From NCBI RefSeq assembly GCF_002251775.1, contig NZ_NOXX01000194.1:1-52958 (forward strand): a DNA stretch of 52,958 bases, written 5' to 3'. The stretch comes from Flavobacterium aurantiibacter. Lineage in GTDB: Bacteria; Bacteroidota; Bacteroidia; Flavobacteriales; Flavobacteriaceae. Below are positions 25,899 through 35,640 of this stretch, one piece after another (position 1 is the first letter of the stretch; every line of letters starts with the position of its first letter). A model generated the notes under the pieces. That model was not told the DNA's origin. It did no database searches and saw nothing but the letters and a program-made list of their open reading frames with translations. Made by a program: the position numbers and the translations under genes.

Positions 25899-27239
25899 AT
25901 CAAGGAAGATACTGCGGTGTTTAATGTAGTACAAATCGTACTGCAATTTAATTAAGCTGTCTTCAAAGCTTTGTCCATAGGAGTAATTTACTTGTGCCCA
26001 GCCCGTTAACCCTGGTTTTATGATGTGCCTCGTTTCGTAGAAAGGCATAATATCGGATAATTCTTGCACAAACTCGGGGCGTTCGGGTCGCGGACCGATA
26101 AAACCCATATCGCCACTTAAGATATTTATAAACTGCGGAATTTCGTCAAGACGGGTTTTTCGTAAAAATTTTCCGAAAGTGGTTACCCGTACGTCGTTAG
26201 AAGTAGCAAAAACAGCGGCACCCGCTTCAGCATTCTTCACCATGGTTCTAAATTTGTAGATTTTAAAAGGCTTTCCGAATTTGCCTACGCGAATTTGCTT
26301 ATAGAATAAAGGTCCGCGATTTCCGAGAAGGTTTCCTAATAAAATCAAGGGTAAAATAGCACACCCAGCAATCAGACCTACAATGGCCAGAATAATTTCC
26401 ACGGCTCGAACAAAAATCAAATACAATTTGTTTTGATTGCTTCGACTGAAGAGAAAGTATCGATAAAAGTCGCGATCCAAGTAATGAATAGGAATACGCT
26501 GTGTGAGCGTTTCGTAAACTTGGGTATATTCTTTAATTGGGAATCCAAACTCCAACAATCGCAGTAATTCATTGTATAGAGGCACAGTAATAATATCGGC
26601 TTTTGCTCCCGCAATAACAAGCTCAGAAACCGTCTGCTCCTGAATAAACTGCACTAAGTTTTCTGTCTGAACGGCATCTACTCCACCATAATTAAAAACA
26701 TAACTTTCTGATTTTCCAGTATCGATGTAACCAATAACACGGTAATGCGGATCGGCCGCTTGCAAATCGCCGACTAACTCTACAATTTCTTCCTTATCGC
26801 AAATTAAGACTGCTTTTTTCTCGAATCTGTGAGAAGCTAAAAAAGCTTGGTAAAAAATGCGCCAGATGAGCAGGGCAGAAAAAATTGCACCAAAGAAATA
26901 AATGATTTGAAGTCGGTTACTCGGTAAAAAAGGCGTTAAAAATGGTGTAAGTAAGTAGAATAAAACTGTAGTTGAAGCAGTTAGTAAAATACTTCGCACC
27001 ACCTGAAATTGGTTACTGGCAACCTGCAAATTGTACATTTCGAAAATGGTTCCGATGACATTTACGTATAAACCCAGGATTACAATCCACCAAAGATTGT
27101 CTAGCGATACATCGATATATTGAAAATCGACAAAACTATCCAACAGAAACAGTGCCAAAATGACAAATACGGTATCAAATAAGCGAAGCAAAATTTTGCG
27201 TTCACTTACTTCAAAGTGTATTCGAGTGTCAATTTTCAT
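25845..27239 (-). CDS. WcaJ-like polyprenyl-phosphate sugar phosphotransferase
   Basis: The 464-aa protein moves a sugar 1-phosphate from a nucleotide sugar to undecaprenyl phosphate, starting the repeat unit. Four N-terminal membrane helices and a Rossmann-like CoA-binding-like domain (about residues 130-255) come before a fifth helix and the catalytic bacterial sugar transferase domain, with YKFRTM, LRKTRLDEIPQF, GPRPERPEF and KPGLTGWAQVNY. I chose the ATG at 27237-27239; an earlier one adds a 60-residue cysteine-rich lead that is not part of the family. It is the last gene of the polysaccharide locus and ends inside the convergent DUF4105 gene. Confidence 0.93.
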   Translation of the reverse strand: MKIDTRIHFEVSERKILLRLFDTVFVILALFLLDSFVDFQYIDVSLDNLWWIVILGLYVNVIGTIFEMYNLQVASNQFQVVRSILLTASTTVLFYLLTPFLTPFLPSNRLQIIYFFGAIFSALLIWRIFYQAFLASHRFEKKAVLICDKEEIVELVGDLQAADPHYRVIGYIDTGKSESYVFNYGGVDAVQTENLVQFIQEQTVSELVIAGAKADIITVPLYNELLRLLEFGFPIKEYTQVYETLTQRIPIHYLDRDFYRYFLFSRSNQNKLYLIFVRAVEIILAIVGLIAGCAILPLILLGNLLGNRGPLFYKQIRVGKFGKPFKIYKFRTMVKNAEAGAAVFATSNDVRVTTFGKFLRKTRLDEIPQFINILSGDMGFIGPRPERPEFVQELSDIMPFYETRHIIKPGLTGWAQVNYSYGQSFEDSLIKLQYDLYYIKHRSIFLDLNIVIKTFSTILFYRGQ

Positions 27240-27304
27240 TGTCTTTGGTTCGGGTTTCGAAATTACAAAACAACAGCCAATGTTTAAGGTTATGTAGTTT
27301 TTTT

Positions 27305-28642
27305 TTACGACACGGTTTTTCTTCTGATGAAAGGAATATCTACATAAAGAAGCGCAAGCGAATAAACAAATGCCGGTGCAGCTATTCGCATGGCTGCATG
27401 ATTTATCGTTAATGCCCAAAACAAGAGCAGCGGAACCATGAAAAAATTCTGCCTATTTCTTAGATGCAGAACGATAGGAGTTGCCGCTAATAAAACAAGA
27501 ATCAGTATTCCGAAGGCTCCATGCTCGGCCAAAAGTCGTGTTATTTCGTTGTGCGAGGCTGCGTCGATTCCGGTTTCTTCTTTACGAATTTCGATAGATT
27601 TACCAACGCCTACACCTAAAATAGGATTTTCAAAAAATGCTTTTAATTCTGACTGGGCAAGTTCTTCACGACCCGTGAATTTACTTTCTTTAACCCGTCC
27701 TAAAGCATCTTTATTCGCATATCGGTTACCAATTAAACCATTTGTTTGTAACAGGGAATAACCCCAAATCCCGATGCTTCCAATAACCATCCAAAATAAA
27801 AGCCTGCTAATTTTTACGCGAGCATTTACATTTAAGCGAATGAATAAAATCAGCATTACGGCTAAAATCATCGCTATTGCGGTAAAAACTCCTCCGCGCG
27901 AGAATGTTACAATTGCTCTAAAAATGACTACTGCTGCTAGACCAATATTCACAAGCATAACTTGTATGTTGGGCGATTTTAGTAAAGCACGATTTATCAG
28001 AAGAAAAGTTCCCAAACCAAAAACTGTCGACACCTGATTGGGTCCGAAACCTCCGCTAAGACGGCCATCGGAGTCGGTTCCTGAAACAATCTCGCGCACA
28101 CTCGGATTGAACAGAATAACGTATGTTGTTAAGCTAATAATAGGCAGTAACAATGCAAGTAGAATATCTTGAAATTGATCGTAACTTACTTTGCGTTGGT
28201 ATGTATATAATCCGCACAGACCTAGACAAATGGGACCACTAATTACAAAGGAAATGATTTTTCGTTGCTCCGTGTCTGGATTCAATACCACAAATGCGAG
28301 AATAAGTGAAGGAAGCAGCGCGAGCAGATAAATCCACATCGGAACTGCACTTTTGGAAAATCCGCGATAAAACATTCCGATGACGATTACTCCTATGACG
28401 CCGTATTTGCCGAACTCGTAGATGGGCACACCTTCTGTAGCACGCAAAAAAACCTCAATTCCAGTGATGTATGCAGCCGCGAGTAACGCTTCGTTGTTTC
28501 GATTCTGGTTTTTGATGACATAATACGCGCTTCCTAGCAATACCAAGATAGCCACCAACTTAGCCAACGGCAAAACCAACCAAATAGCAAACGCTAAGGC
28601 AATATGAATTCCGATTAGAGTATAGTACCTATTGTCTGTCAT
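27305..28642 (-). CDS. O-antigen ligase / Wzy-type polymerase family protein
   Basis: The 445-aa protein has about 11-12 membrane helices and a periplasmic loop (about residues 290-370) holding the Wzy_C-type signature: a basic, Arg-rich stretch and HNEITRLLAEHGAFGILILV with the conserved His. It may polymerise repeat units or ligate the chain to a carrier; sequence alone cannot separate the two. It overlaps the upstream glycosyltransferase by 14 bp and is followed after 65 bp by the initiating transferase. Confidence 0.88.
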   Translation of the reverse strand: MTDNRYYTLIGIHIALAFAIWLVLPLAKLVAILVLLGSAYYVIKNQNRNNEALLAAAYITGIEVFLRATEGVPIYEFGKYGVIGVIVIGMFYRGFSKSAVPMWIYLLALLPSLILAFVVLNPDTEQRKIISFVISGPICLGLCGLYTYQRKVSYDQFQDILLALLLPIISLTTYVILFNPSVREIVSGTDSDGRLSGGFGPNQVSTVFGLGTFLLINRALLKSPNIQVMLVNIGLAAVVIFRAIVTFSRGGVFTAIAMILAVMLILFIRLNVNARVKISRLLFWMVIGSIGIWGYSLLQTNGLIGNRYANKDALGRVKESKFTGREELAQSELKAFFENPILGVGVGKSIEIRKEETGIDAASHNEITRLLAEHGAFGILILVLLAATPIVLHLRNRQNFFMVPLLLFWALTINHAAMRIAAPAFVYSLALLYVDIPFIRRKTVS

Positions 28643-29699
28643 GCGTGTTTCCCAAAAGTTGTAAGTATGTCGATATGACCGCTTCCGCAGAAAAGGTTCG
28701 ATTTACTTCAACGTACAATCGTTCTCCAAAAATGGTTCTTTTATCTGGATTACGATACAAATATTCAATTTTATCCGCAAATTCCTTTGCGTTTCCATAG
28801 GGCACTACAAATCCGTTCACTTCCGACTGCACTATCGTTTCGCAAGCACCAACTTTGGTAACTACAACTGGTTTTCCTGCTAATCCATACTCAATTAATG
28901 CTAAAGGCAAGCCTTCAAATGAAGAGGTTAAGACTGCAATATCAGCTAGTTGTAATGCTAGTGATAGATCCGATTGATTTTCAAAAAACGTAACAACTTC
29001 GGATATATCTAGCTGTTTTACACCGTTTCGTAATTGGCTATAATACTCAAGATCCGAAACTCGTCCGTACAACTGCCAAATGGCCTCTACTCCGCGTAAT
29101 TTCAATTCTTTAGCAATCTGAAATAAAAATTCATGTCCTTTCTCTTTCCTAAAATTAGCAAGTACCAAAATTGTAAACTTTGAATCGGATCTCTGTAAGT
29201 TAAAATTCTCAGATTTAGGAACTACCGAAAAATTAGGTAGATAAAACGAGGGCAAATTTAAATTCTGGAAATTCCAAGCGGCAATTTGCTCATTAACCGC
29301 AATACAGAAATTTGCTTTAAAAGTTGCTAATCTATATTTCCATACTTTTCGTTGCTGTAGCGAACCAAAATGATCGTGAAAAATGAGTTGCACATTTGTA
29401 AGGAGCATTTTAGCAAGACTTCCGAAAAAAATCGAGGTTCCGTGTGCATGGATGTGGGTAACTTGCTCTTTTTTACATAGCTGAACCAAGCGTATTAAGG
29501 CGTTAAAATCGAAAACACCTTGACGCTTTAAAAAGTGGTAACTTACACTTGGAGCGATACTTCCCTTTAAGGCACCTTCTTTTCGTGTACTAACTAAAAT
29601 CGATTTATCTATAAGCTGCGCTAATTCGTTGGCGTATAAAACAGCCATTTTCTCAGCACCACCAATATCCAATGAATCAATTAATTGTAATATTCGCAT
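28629..29699 (-). CDS. Family 4 glycosyltransferase (GT-B)
   Basis: The 356-aa protein opens MRILQLIDSLDIGGAEKM, the usual N-terminus with the Gly-Gly-Ala-Glu donor loop. It has IHAHGTSIFFG in the first domain and SSFEGLPLALIEYGLAGKPVV (E-x7-E type) in the second. It should transfer a sugar from a nucleotide donor with retention. The ATG at 29697-29699 is chosen over one ten codons earlier. Its start overlaps the preceding gene by 23 bp. The sugar cannot be read. Confidence 0.9.
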   Translation of the reverse strand: MRILQLIDSLDIGGAEKMAVLYANELAQLIDKSILVSTRKEGALKGSIAPSVSYHFLKRQGVFDFNALIRLVQLCKKEQVTHIHAHGTSIFFGSLAKMLLTNVQLIFHDHFGSLQQRKVWKYRLATFKANFCIAVNEQIAAWNFQNLNLPSFYLPNFSVVPKSENFNLQRSDSKFTILVLANFRKEKGHEFLFQIAKELKLRGVEAIWQLYGRVSDLEYYSQLRNGVKQLDISEVVTFFENQSDLSLALQLADIAVLTSSFEGLPLALIEYGLAGKPVVVTKVGACETIVQSEVNGFVVPYGNAKEFADKIEYLYRNPDKRTIFGERLYVEVNRTFSAEAVISTYLQLLGNTHDRQ

Positions 29700-30807
29700 G
29701 GTGTATGACGGCTTTAATAGCATTTTCAAACGACTCTAAAGTATAGGAAATCGACCATTGTTGAGCTGCTTTGCTCATGGCAGCCATTTCACCTGATTGC
29801 AACAAAGTAATCAATTGCTCAGAATCTCGGATAACATCGCCAGTTAATAAAATTCCCCGCTTTCCGAAGTCGAGCATTTGTGGCACGCAAGAAACGGGAG
29901 TTATAACAGGAATACAACCCCAAAACATTGCCTCGGCAACTGCTTTTGGCCAACCCTCGCTCTGCGAAGGCAGAATCATAAAATACGACTTTTGGTAAGC
30001 TGCTTTTAAATCCTCCTTTGAAACAGCACCAAAAAATTTACAAAACGAAAGTTGCTTTTCTGAAATTCGCTGTTTCAACGCATTTTCTAAATCTCCAGAA
30101 CCATAAAAATGCAACCGACAATTTAGTCCTTGCTGATGCAAATTTTCAATCAACTCTAATGCGTAAAACGGATTTTTACCTGCCGTGATGCCGCCTACGA
30201 ATGCAAATACTACCGAAGATTCGTCTCGCTTTGCAGTTGTTTCGTGCAGTTCTTGTTCACTGTAAGTAGCTGTAAAAAACGGCTGAATATTGGTTGAATT
30301 GTCGGGCCAATCGCCGTAAACCAATACGCGCATATTCTTCGACCAAAAAGTACTGTTTAAGATAGCCCGTTGCCATTGGTAACTCTTGGGTTGGTTGCTG
30401 TTTGGATCCCAATTTCCCGCATATTTGGCAGTTTTTTGCTTTCGCGGAAAGAAAACTTGTATGATACATGCTAGAAAGCCGATATTACCTGGGCAACGCA
30501 AATGAAAATGTGCTTTTTTTTGAAATTCGCGTGCAATGATGAACAAATTAAACGGCAGAAAAAAGAGTGCTGCTAACAAATTTGCCCATGAAGTAAAATC
30601 AAACGCTTTTAATTCTACGAAAGTGATATTTGCGTGTTCATACGGCGCATCTATAGCTGTAAAATGTGCCTTTGAAAGCGGAGCAACAACCCGAATTTCG
30701 TCGAAATACTTAAACCAAATATTCATTTCGGTTACGTACGGTCGATAGGCATATAGTTTATCGTTGTGTTTCACATGTGCCACATGCGTAAAAACCGTGA
30801 ATCTCAT
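29677..30807 (-). CDS. Family 4 glycosyltransferase (GT-B)
   Basis: The 376-aa protein has a divergent N-terminal domain and a clear C-terminal GT4 domain: FAFVGGITAGKNPFYAL, LHFYGSGDLENAL and PSQSEGWPKAVAEAMFWGCIPV with the two catalytic-loop glutamates. It overlaps both neighbours (4 bp with the GT2 upstream, 23 bp with the next gene) and is thus part of the coupled chain of polysaccharide genes. Confidence 0.9.
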   Translation of the reverse strand: MRFTVFTHVAHVKHNDKLYAYRPYVTEMNIWFKYFDEIRVVAPLSKAHFTAIDAPYEHANITFVELKAFDFTSWANLLAALFFLPFNLFIIAREFQKKAHFHLRCPGNIGFLACIIQVFFPRKQKTAKYAGNWDPNSNQPKSYQWQRAILNSTFWSKNMRVLVYGDWPDNSTNIQPFFTATYSEQELHETTAKRDESSVVFAFVGGITAGKNPFYALELIENLHQQGLNCRLHFYGSGDLENALKQRISEKQLSFCKFFGAVSKEDLKAAYQKSYFMILPSQSEGWPKAVAEAMFWGCIPVITPVSCVPQMLDFGKRGILLTGDVIRDSEQLITLLQSGEMAAMSKAAQQWSISYTLESFENAIKAVIHHANITIN

Positions 30808-31829
30808 GCGCGCTGTTCTAGCTTGGGTTTGTTTCCCAAAAGTAAGCTAATCCAGGTAATTTTTCGACCCAGAAATTCGGTGAATGCAGCAGTTCGCTGT
30901 TCGGAATTGAGCACATTAGTTAATCGGATATACATCAACAAAAGTGTTGTGGCGTGCCATTTAAACTTATTTTTCAAAGACGGATTCGGATACTTAGTTC
31001 TCCAAACGAACCAACCATTTCGGACGACCATTTTCCCGTATTTATACTGATTTGGTCTGCCAGATGGCTCATGCAAATGGATTAATAGTGCCGCGGTGTT
31101 GAGATAAATCGGACCTGTTTTGGCAAGTTCCACACAAAAATGTGCATCCTCATAAAGGCCATAACCTTCAAAAAAAGTGGAAAATCGAGTGCCATTTTTG
31201 AAAACGGTACTTCGCACAGAAAAAGCACAACCCATAAGCAATTCGGCGGGATAGGTTTTTTGAGAAAGTGGAAGAAAAGAAATCGATCGACCATGGCCCG
31301 CTTCAGGCATAAATCCAGGCACCTGATCTGAATCCAACCCAAATTTCTTGCGCAAAATGAAACGCTGACTATCTTTTTTTACAAAGCCATCATAATAAAA
31401 ATCAGTGGATTTCGGTTTGTAATCTAGACCTACAAAAGTAAAATCCGACTCATTCTCAATCGCTCCGCCAACTGCAACTGCTTCGGGAAATGTGGTAAAC
31501 GTTTTGAGGATCTCTTCAAAGTACGATTCGTTTAAAACCACGTCGTCGTCGAGAAAAGCAACTATTTCACAACTTGGAAGAACTTTTTCAATTCCGAAAT
31601 TTCGTTGTTTTGTTAAACCACGGTGTTCCGGTGGTACTTGAAAATACGAAACGGCAATATTAGCTTGGCGACAGGCTTGCTCAGAAAGATTGTCACCAGA
31701 GCCGTCGATTACTAAGATCTGCTGCGGTAATACTGTTTGTTGCACAATCGAATCGAGCAGTCGCTTTAGTGATTCGCTGCGCATATACGTGCATATTATT
31801 AATGCCAAATTTTGCGAAATAGCACTCAT
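30804..31829 (-). CDS. Family 2 glycosyltransferase (GT-A)
   Basis: The 341-aa protein has the GT2 pattern: LIICTYMRSESLKRLLDSI, VIDGSGD, TKQRNFGIEK and the metal-binding LDDDVVL (DDD near residue 96). The C-terminal half contains GYGLYEDAHFCVEL, the acceptor-side ED motif. No membrane helix is evident. It overlaps both neighbours by 4 bp and resembles the C-terminal half of the adjacent 513-aa protein. Confidence 0.92.
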   Translation of the reverse strand: MSAISQNLALIICTYMRSESLKRLLDSIVQQTVLPQQILVIDGSGDNLSEQACRQANIAVSYFQVPPEHRGLTKQRNFGIEKVLPSCEIVAFLDDDVVLNESYFEEILKTFTTFPEAVAVGGAIENESDFTFVGLDYKPKSTDFYYDGFVKKDSQRFILRKKFGLDSDQVPGFMPEAGHGRSISFLPLSQKTYPAELLMGCAFSVRSTVFKNGTRFSTFFEGYGLYEDAHFCVELAKTGPIYLNTAALLIHLHEPSGRPNQYKYGKMVVRNGWFVWRTKYPNPSLKNKFKWHATTLLLMYIRLTNVLNSEQRTAAFTEFLGRKITWISLLLGNKPKLEQRA

Positions 31830-33367
31830 TCCATTTTTTTTTGTGACGCTTTAACAAGACGTTTGGCATAAAAAAGCGACTTATGAAATTGAAGTTCTTT
31901 GTAGGGAAGATATAAAATCCGCGCAGGCAAAAACCACTTCGAGCCGTTTTGCAGAAAATGCAAGTAATGTTTGTACTTATAATCATTTAATTGTTGCGAA
32001 GAAAAATGCTTTAGAATTCCGTACATAATCGTCGGACTCGGTACAGGTCGGATAAAACCTAAAGGCACACCCAACTCCCAAGGCTGTGCTTTTCTCTTTT
32101 TCCCGAGAATCTTCGCTTGATTGCCCCACCAACGGTAGCCTCCTGATTCGGGTCGTAAGTGTAGCGTCGTTGAAAACGGATTACTTAAAATAACTTCACC
32201 TAATTCAGCTAAAGTGTGTCCAAAATCGCTGTCTTCGCCATAGCCACCATCAAAATTGACATCATTCCCTCCAATTTTCTTTACTAACGAAGCTTTTATA
32301 CAAGAATTAGCATTGTTAAAACTTGAAGTAACTCCGGCAAACCAACGCCGATCTTGCATAGCGTTTAAACGTGTGGCCAAATAATCGAGTCCGTCTGTAA
32401 CGGTTTGGCAACGCGTATCTAACCCGTTACAGGCATTTACGCCATACGTTATTAAAAACTTTAGGTGATTTTCTATGTAATCGGGTGGAATACGAATATC
32501 ATCGTCACCAAAAACAATGTATTCTCCCTTACTTGCTTCGATCGCTTCATTTCGAGCACGACAACTTCCTTTAGAGGTTTGCTTATAGAAACGCAAATGA
32601 AATCGATACTTTGAAGGAAAATAGACTTTTTCAAGATCGGAATCTGGTGTGGCATCTACGATTATTACCTCCGTGGGTAAGACGGTTTGCACATTGATAT
32701 CGTCTAGCAATTTGAGTACTAATTCTTGTCGCATCATTGTGGGTATGATGTAACTTACGGTTGTAGAAGGAATGGTATCTGTAAGTTTTCGAACCGGAAT
32801 CGTTCGATTATACACACGTTTTCGGGTATTTTTTTTGGCTTGAATCAAACCAGACCATTCTGATAAACTGTAAATCCCTTTACGAAAGAGCATGTAATAC
32901 GCGTGCGCAGGTTTGAAACTTTTTAGGAAAAATCGATAACGATCGGTAACTGCTATCGCCGGAACAGCAGTTTCAGTAGCAGGAAACAAACCTTTAACGT
33001 AGAGAGGAACTCCGCCGTAAAAACGCAATAATTGGAAGGCGAAATCGAGCGCTTGAGCTGTTGGCGACATAAAATCAAGGTCGAAACCTCCAACAAAATC
33101 CCAAGTTGATTTCCTTACAACAAAAGCATGGGGATGACAACGCCAACTAACCGACTGATTTTCGGCTAGAAAATCATTAACATACCAAAACATCACATTC
33201 GATTGATAAATGATTTCCTGCATCAAGTTTTTACAACCTTGATCCAATCCGCTGTGCCACAGATGACCTGGACCCGCTACGAGGCGTTCCAACATACTAA
33301 ATTCGGGATTTCCTGTGTAATACAGTACTTCGCCAGATTCTAACGTATATGTTTTTAGATTTTCCAT
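31826..33367 (-). CDS. Two-part protein: half GT2-like domain plus complete family 2 glycosyltransferase
   Basis: The 513-aa protein has a complete GT2 domain in its C-terminal part (about residues 205-480): VSYIIPTMMRQELVLKLLDD, VIIVDATPDSD, CRARNEAIE, the metal site GDDDIRI and the acceptor-side GGYGEDSDFGHTL. The first 200 residues look like only the acceptor-side half of another GT2 (HAFVVRKSTWDFVGGFDLDF), without the nucleotide-binding half. The N-terminal part may be a decayed or repurposed domain left from a gene fusion. It abuts the upstream GT4 gene with no spacer. Confidence 0.85.
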   Translation of the reverse strand: MENLKTYTLESGEVLYYTGNPEFSMLERLVAGPGHLWHSGLDQGCKNLMQEIIYQSNVMFWYVNDFLAENQSVSWRCHPHAFVVRKSTWDFVGGFDLDFMSPTAQALDFAFQLLRFYGGVPLYVKGLFPATETAVPAIAVTDRYRFFLKSFKPAHAYYMLFRKGIYSLSEWSGLIQAKKNTRKRVYNRTIPVRKLTDTIPSTTVSYIIPTMMRQELVLKLLDDINVQTVLPTEVIIVDATPDSDLEKVYFPSKYRFHLRFYKQTSKGSCRARNEAIEASKGEYIVFGDDDIRIPPDYIENHLKFLITYGVNACNGLDTRCQTVTDGLDYLATRLNAMQDRRWFAGVTSSFNNANSCIKASLVKKIGGNDVNFDGGYGEDSDFGHTLAELGEVILSNPFSTTLHLRPESGGYRWWGNQAKILGKKRKAQPWELGVPLGFIRPVPSPTIMYGILKHFSSQQLNDYKYKHYLHFLQNGSKWFLPARILYLPYKELQFHKSLFYAKRLVKASQKKME

Positions 33368-34510
33368 TTAGTGTTTTCCAAATTGTTTGTATAAATCGAT
33401 ATGCAATTTTGCAATTTTTTCGAGTGTAAATTTTTCATGAACCAACTGCTGCACTTTTGAACCATAGGATTTCCGAAGCTCTGGACTTTCGAGTAAGTCG
33501 AGAATATGTTTTGCGAAGGTGTCGTGATCGGTCGGATGGCAAAGAAGGGCATTTTCCCGGTGCGTAAGTAATTCTTCTGCCCATCCAATATTGCTTGCTG
33601 CAATGGCTTTACCAGCAGCCATAGCTTCTAACCACGCCATTGGCAGTGCTTCGGCAAAACTCGGAAAGATGCAAACACTAGCTTGAGCCAATAGTTGTTT
33701 TAATTCAGGAGCGGGCAACATGCCAAAATCTTTAATTCGATGATGGAATTTGGGCTGAAGCAGTTCAAAAAAGCTTGCTTTAGTACTTTTCCCACTACCA
33801 GTAATGAAATCTTTACCCGCGAACCAAAACTCAACATGCGGATGTTCTTGAGCTATGCGTTCAAAAATTGCCGGCAATTCTAAAAAACCTTTTTTCTCTA
33901 TCAAAGAACCAAAATACAATATTGCTAATGCTGATTCTGATTGCTGGTAACCATCGATTGCTACTGCATTAAAAACTACTTTATGATTAAAATCTAGGTT
34001 AAATACTTCCTTGGTAATTTTAGCTGCAAAATGACTGACACTTGTTACGAATTTGGCTCGCTGCAACGCACGCTTTTCAAAAAAATAGTAGGTAAATTTT
34101 GGCTTTCGCTTCAACAGAAAATCAAAGTAAGAAAGAGAACCGTGAAGTTTTACAATAATGGGTAAGTGTAATTTAAAAAATGCGGCACTACCTTCGTAAT
34201 CAGGAACTTCGATCACGTCGAAGGATTCGATTTTATGTAACATTTCAACACGGCGCGCCAAATCTACTCGCCAATAAAATCGGGAATAAAACGGATTATT
34301 AGTTGCCGATAATGCAATTATGCGAATATCATTTTCGGTAAACTCCGTTGACTTCTGCTGGCGATATACAACGACAGTTACTTTATGATCCTGCTCTATC
34401 AAAGCTTTCGCGAGGTTTAAGATACTGAAACCAATTCCTGCAGCAGGCAGCAAGCGCTGGTCGGGAAACTCAGGAGATACAAAACAGATATGCAGCGGTT
34501 TGATTCCCAT
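33368..34510 (-). CDS. Family 4 glycosyltransferase, paralogue 1 of a tandem pair
   Basis: The 380-aa GT-B enzyme has an N-terminal PEFPDQRLLPAAGIGFSILNLA donor loop, the VIEVPDYEG and IVKLHGS segments, and a C-terminal FPSFAEALPMAWLEAMAAGK loop. It aligns along its length with the next gene upstream (shared EALP-WLEA, SNIGW and VSVSxFA patterns), so the two look like tandem duplicates that diverged. It overlaps that gene by one base. Confidence 0.92.
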   Translation of the reverse strand: MGIKPLHICFVSPEFPDQRLLPAAGIGFSILNLAKALIEQDHKVTVVVYRQQKSTEFTENDIRIIALSATNNPFYSRFYWRVDLARRVEMLHKIESFDVIEVPDYEGSAAFFKLHLPIIVKLHGSLSYFDFLLKRKPKFTYYFFEKRALQRAKFVTSVSHFAAKITKEVFNLDFNHKVVFNAVAIDGYQQSESALAILYFGSLIEKKGFLELPAIFERIAQEHPHVEFWFAGKDFITGSGKSTKASFFELLQPKFHHRIKDFGMLPAPELKQLLAQASVCIFPSFAEALPMAWLEAMAAGKAIAASNIGWAEELLTHRENALLCHPTDHDTFAKHILDLLESPELRKSYGSKVQQLVHEKFTLEKIAKLHIDLYKQFGKH

Positions 34511-35640
34511 TAGTTCCGACTGATCGTTTGGTAATAAGCTTCTGTTCTCGTGGCAATCTCGGTAACTGCAAAAAGTTTTTGCGCTTTCTGCTGTCCTTGT
34601 CGTTCAAATTTTAAACGCAATATCTTGTCGTTCAGAAGCGTACAAATCCGCTCGGCAAAAAGCTGATGATCTTTCGGATCAACACTAAATCCATCAACAC
34701 CATCATCAATGATTTCATTACTCCAACCAATATTCGAGGTAACCAAGGCCTTTCCAACAGCTAAAGCTTCTAACCAACTTACAGGCAACGCTTCTGCGAA
34801 AGAAGGAAATACGCAAACCGCAGATTTCTCGAAATGGCTCTTTATTTGCTGATGCGGAACGACTCCAAGATAAATTACATTTTTTCGAGCTAACTCAGAA
34901 AGTCTATCAAAAAAAATACCGAGCGTCGAAGGATTGCCTGTCTCGCTATCGGCCATATCTTTTCCGATTAAAGTTAGTTTCGCATTTGGTTGATTTTCAA
35001 CAACTAGATTAAAAATCGAGGCTAATTCAACAAGTCCTTTCTTTCGAATAAGACCGCCAACATACAAAATGGAATTATCTACAATTTCCTTGGAGCTTTC
35101 CGAAAAAACAGCATAATCAACTCCATTAAAAATTGTTGTAACTGGCTTTTTCAAACCAAATAATTCAGCAGTGGTTCTTCCGGCGAAAGTGCTTACAGAA
35201 ACAATTCCAGCCGCCGATTTCAAGGCTAATTTTTCTCGAATAAAGTTCCATTTTTTAACTTTTCTTCCTTCCAAATGGCAGAAATAGGTATCAGAACCAT
35301 GAATTTTTACTACAACGGGTGCTGGTAAGGGCACAAAGGCCGTAATACCGTCCCAATCGGGAGCTTCTATAATATCGATTTTGGGTAACGATTTCAGTAA
35401 TTTACGAATACGCAGCCGCGTTAACAACCAAGTAAAACCAGCAATGCATTTTACTGACAAAAACCGCACTTCAACGCCTTCATCTTTGATAACGGCATCA
35501 CATTCCTGACCGTAAACTACAACGGTAACTGCATGCTTTTGCGCAAGTGCTACTGCAAGATTTCGAACGCTCGTTCCTATACCGCCAACACTTTTGGCAT
35601 TGGGCAGCGGATAGTGCGAGGTTAGATAAACTATATGCAT
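34510..35640 (-). CDS. Family 4 glycosyltransferase, paralogue 2 of a tandem pair
   Basis: The 376-aa GT-B enzyme has SVGGIGTSVRNLA near the N-terminus, IIEAPDWDG, VVKIHGS and the C-terminal FPSFAEALPVSWLEALAVGK and SNIGW segments shared with its neighbour. The start overlaps the 3' end of the GT11 gene by 10 bp. Donor and acceptor are unknown. Confidence 0.92.
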   Translation of the reverse strand: MHIVYLTSHYPLPNAKSVGGIGTSVRNLAVALAQKHAVTVVVYGQECDAVIKDEGVEVRFLSVKCIAGFTWLLTRLRIRKLLKSLPKIDIIEAPDWDGITAFVPLPAPVVVKIHGSDTYFCHLEGRKVKKWNFIREKLALKSAAGIVSVSTFAGRTTAELFGLKKPVTTIFNGVDYAVFSESSKEIVDNSILYVGGLIRKKGLVELASIFNLVVENQPNAKLTLIGKDMADSETGNPSTLGIFFDRLSELARKNVIYLGVVPHQQIKSHFEKSAVCVFPSFAEALPVSWLEALAVGKALVTSNIGWSNEIIDDGVDGFSVDPKDHQLFAERICTLLNDKILRLKFERQGQQKAQKLFAVTEIATRTEAYYQTISRN

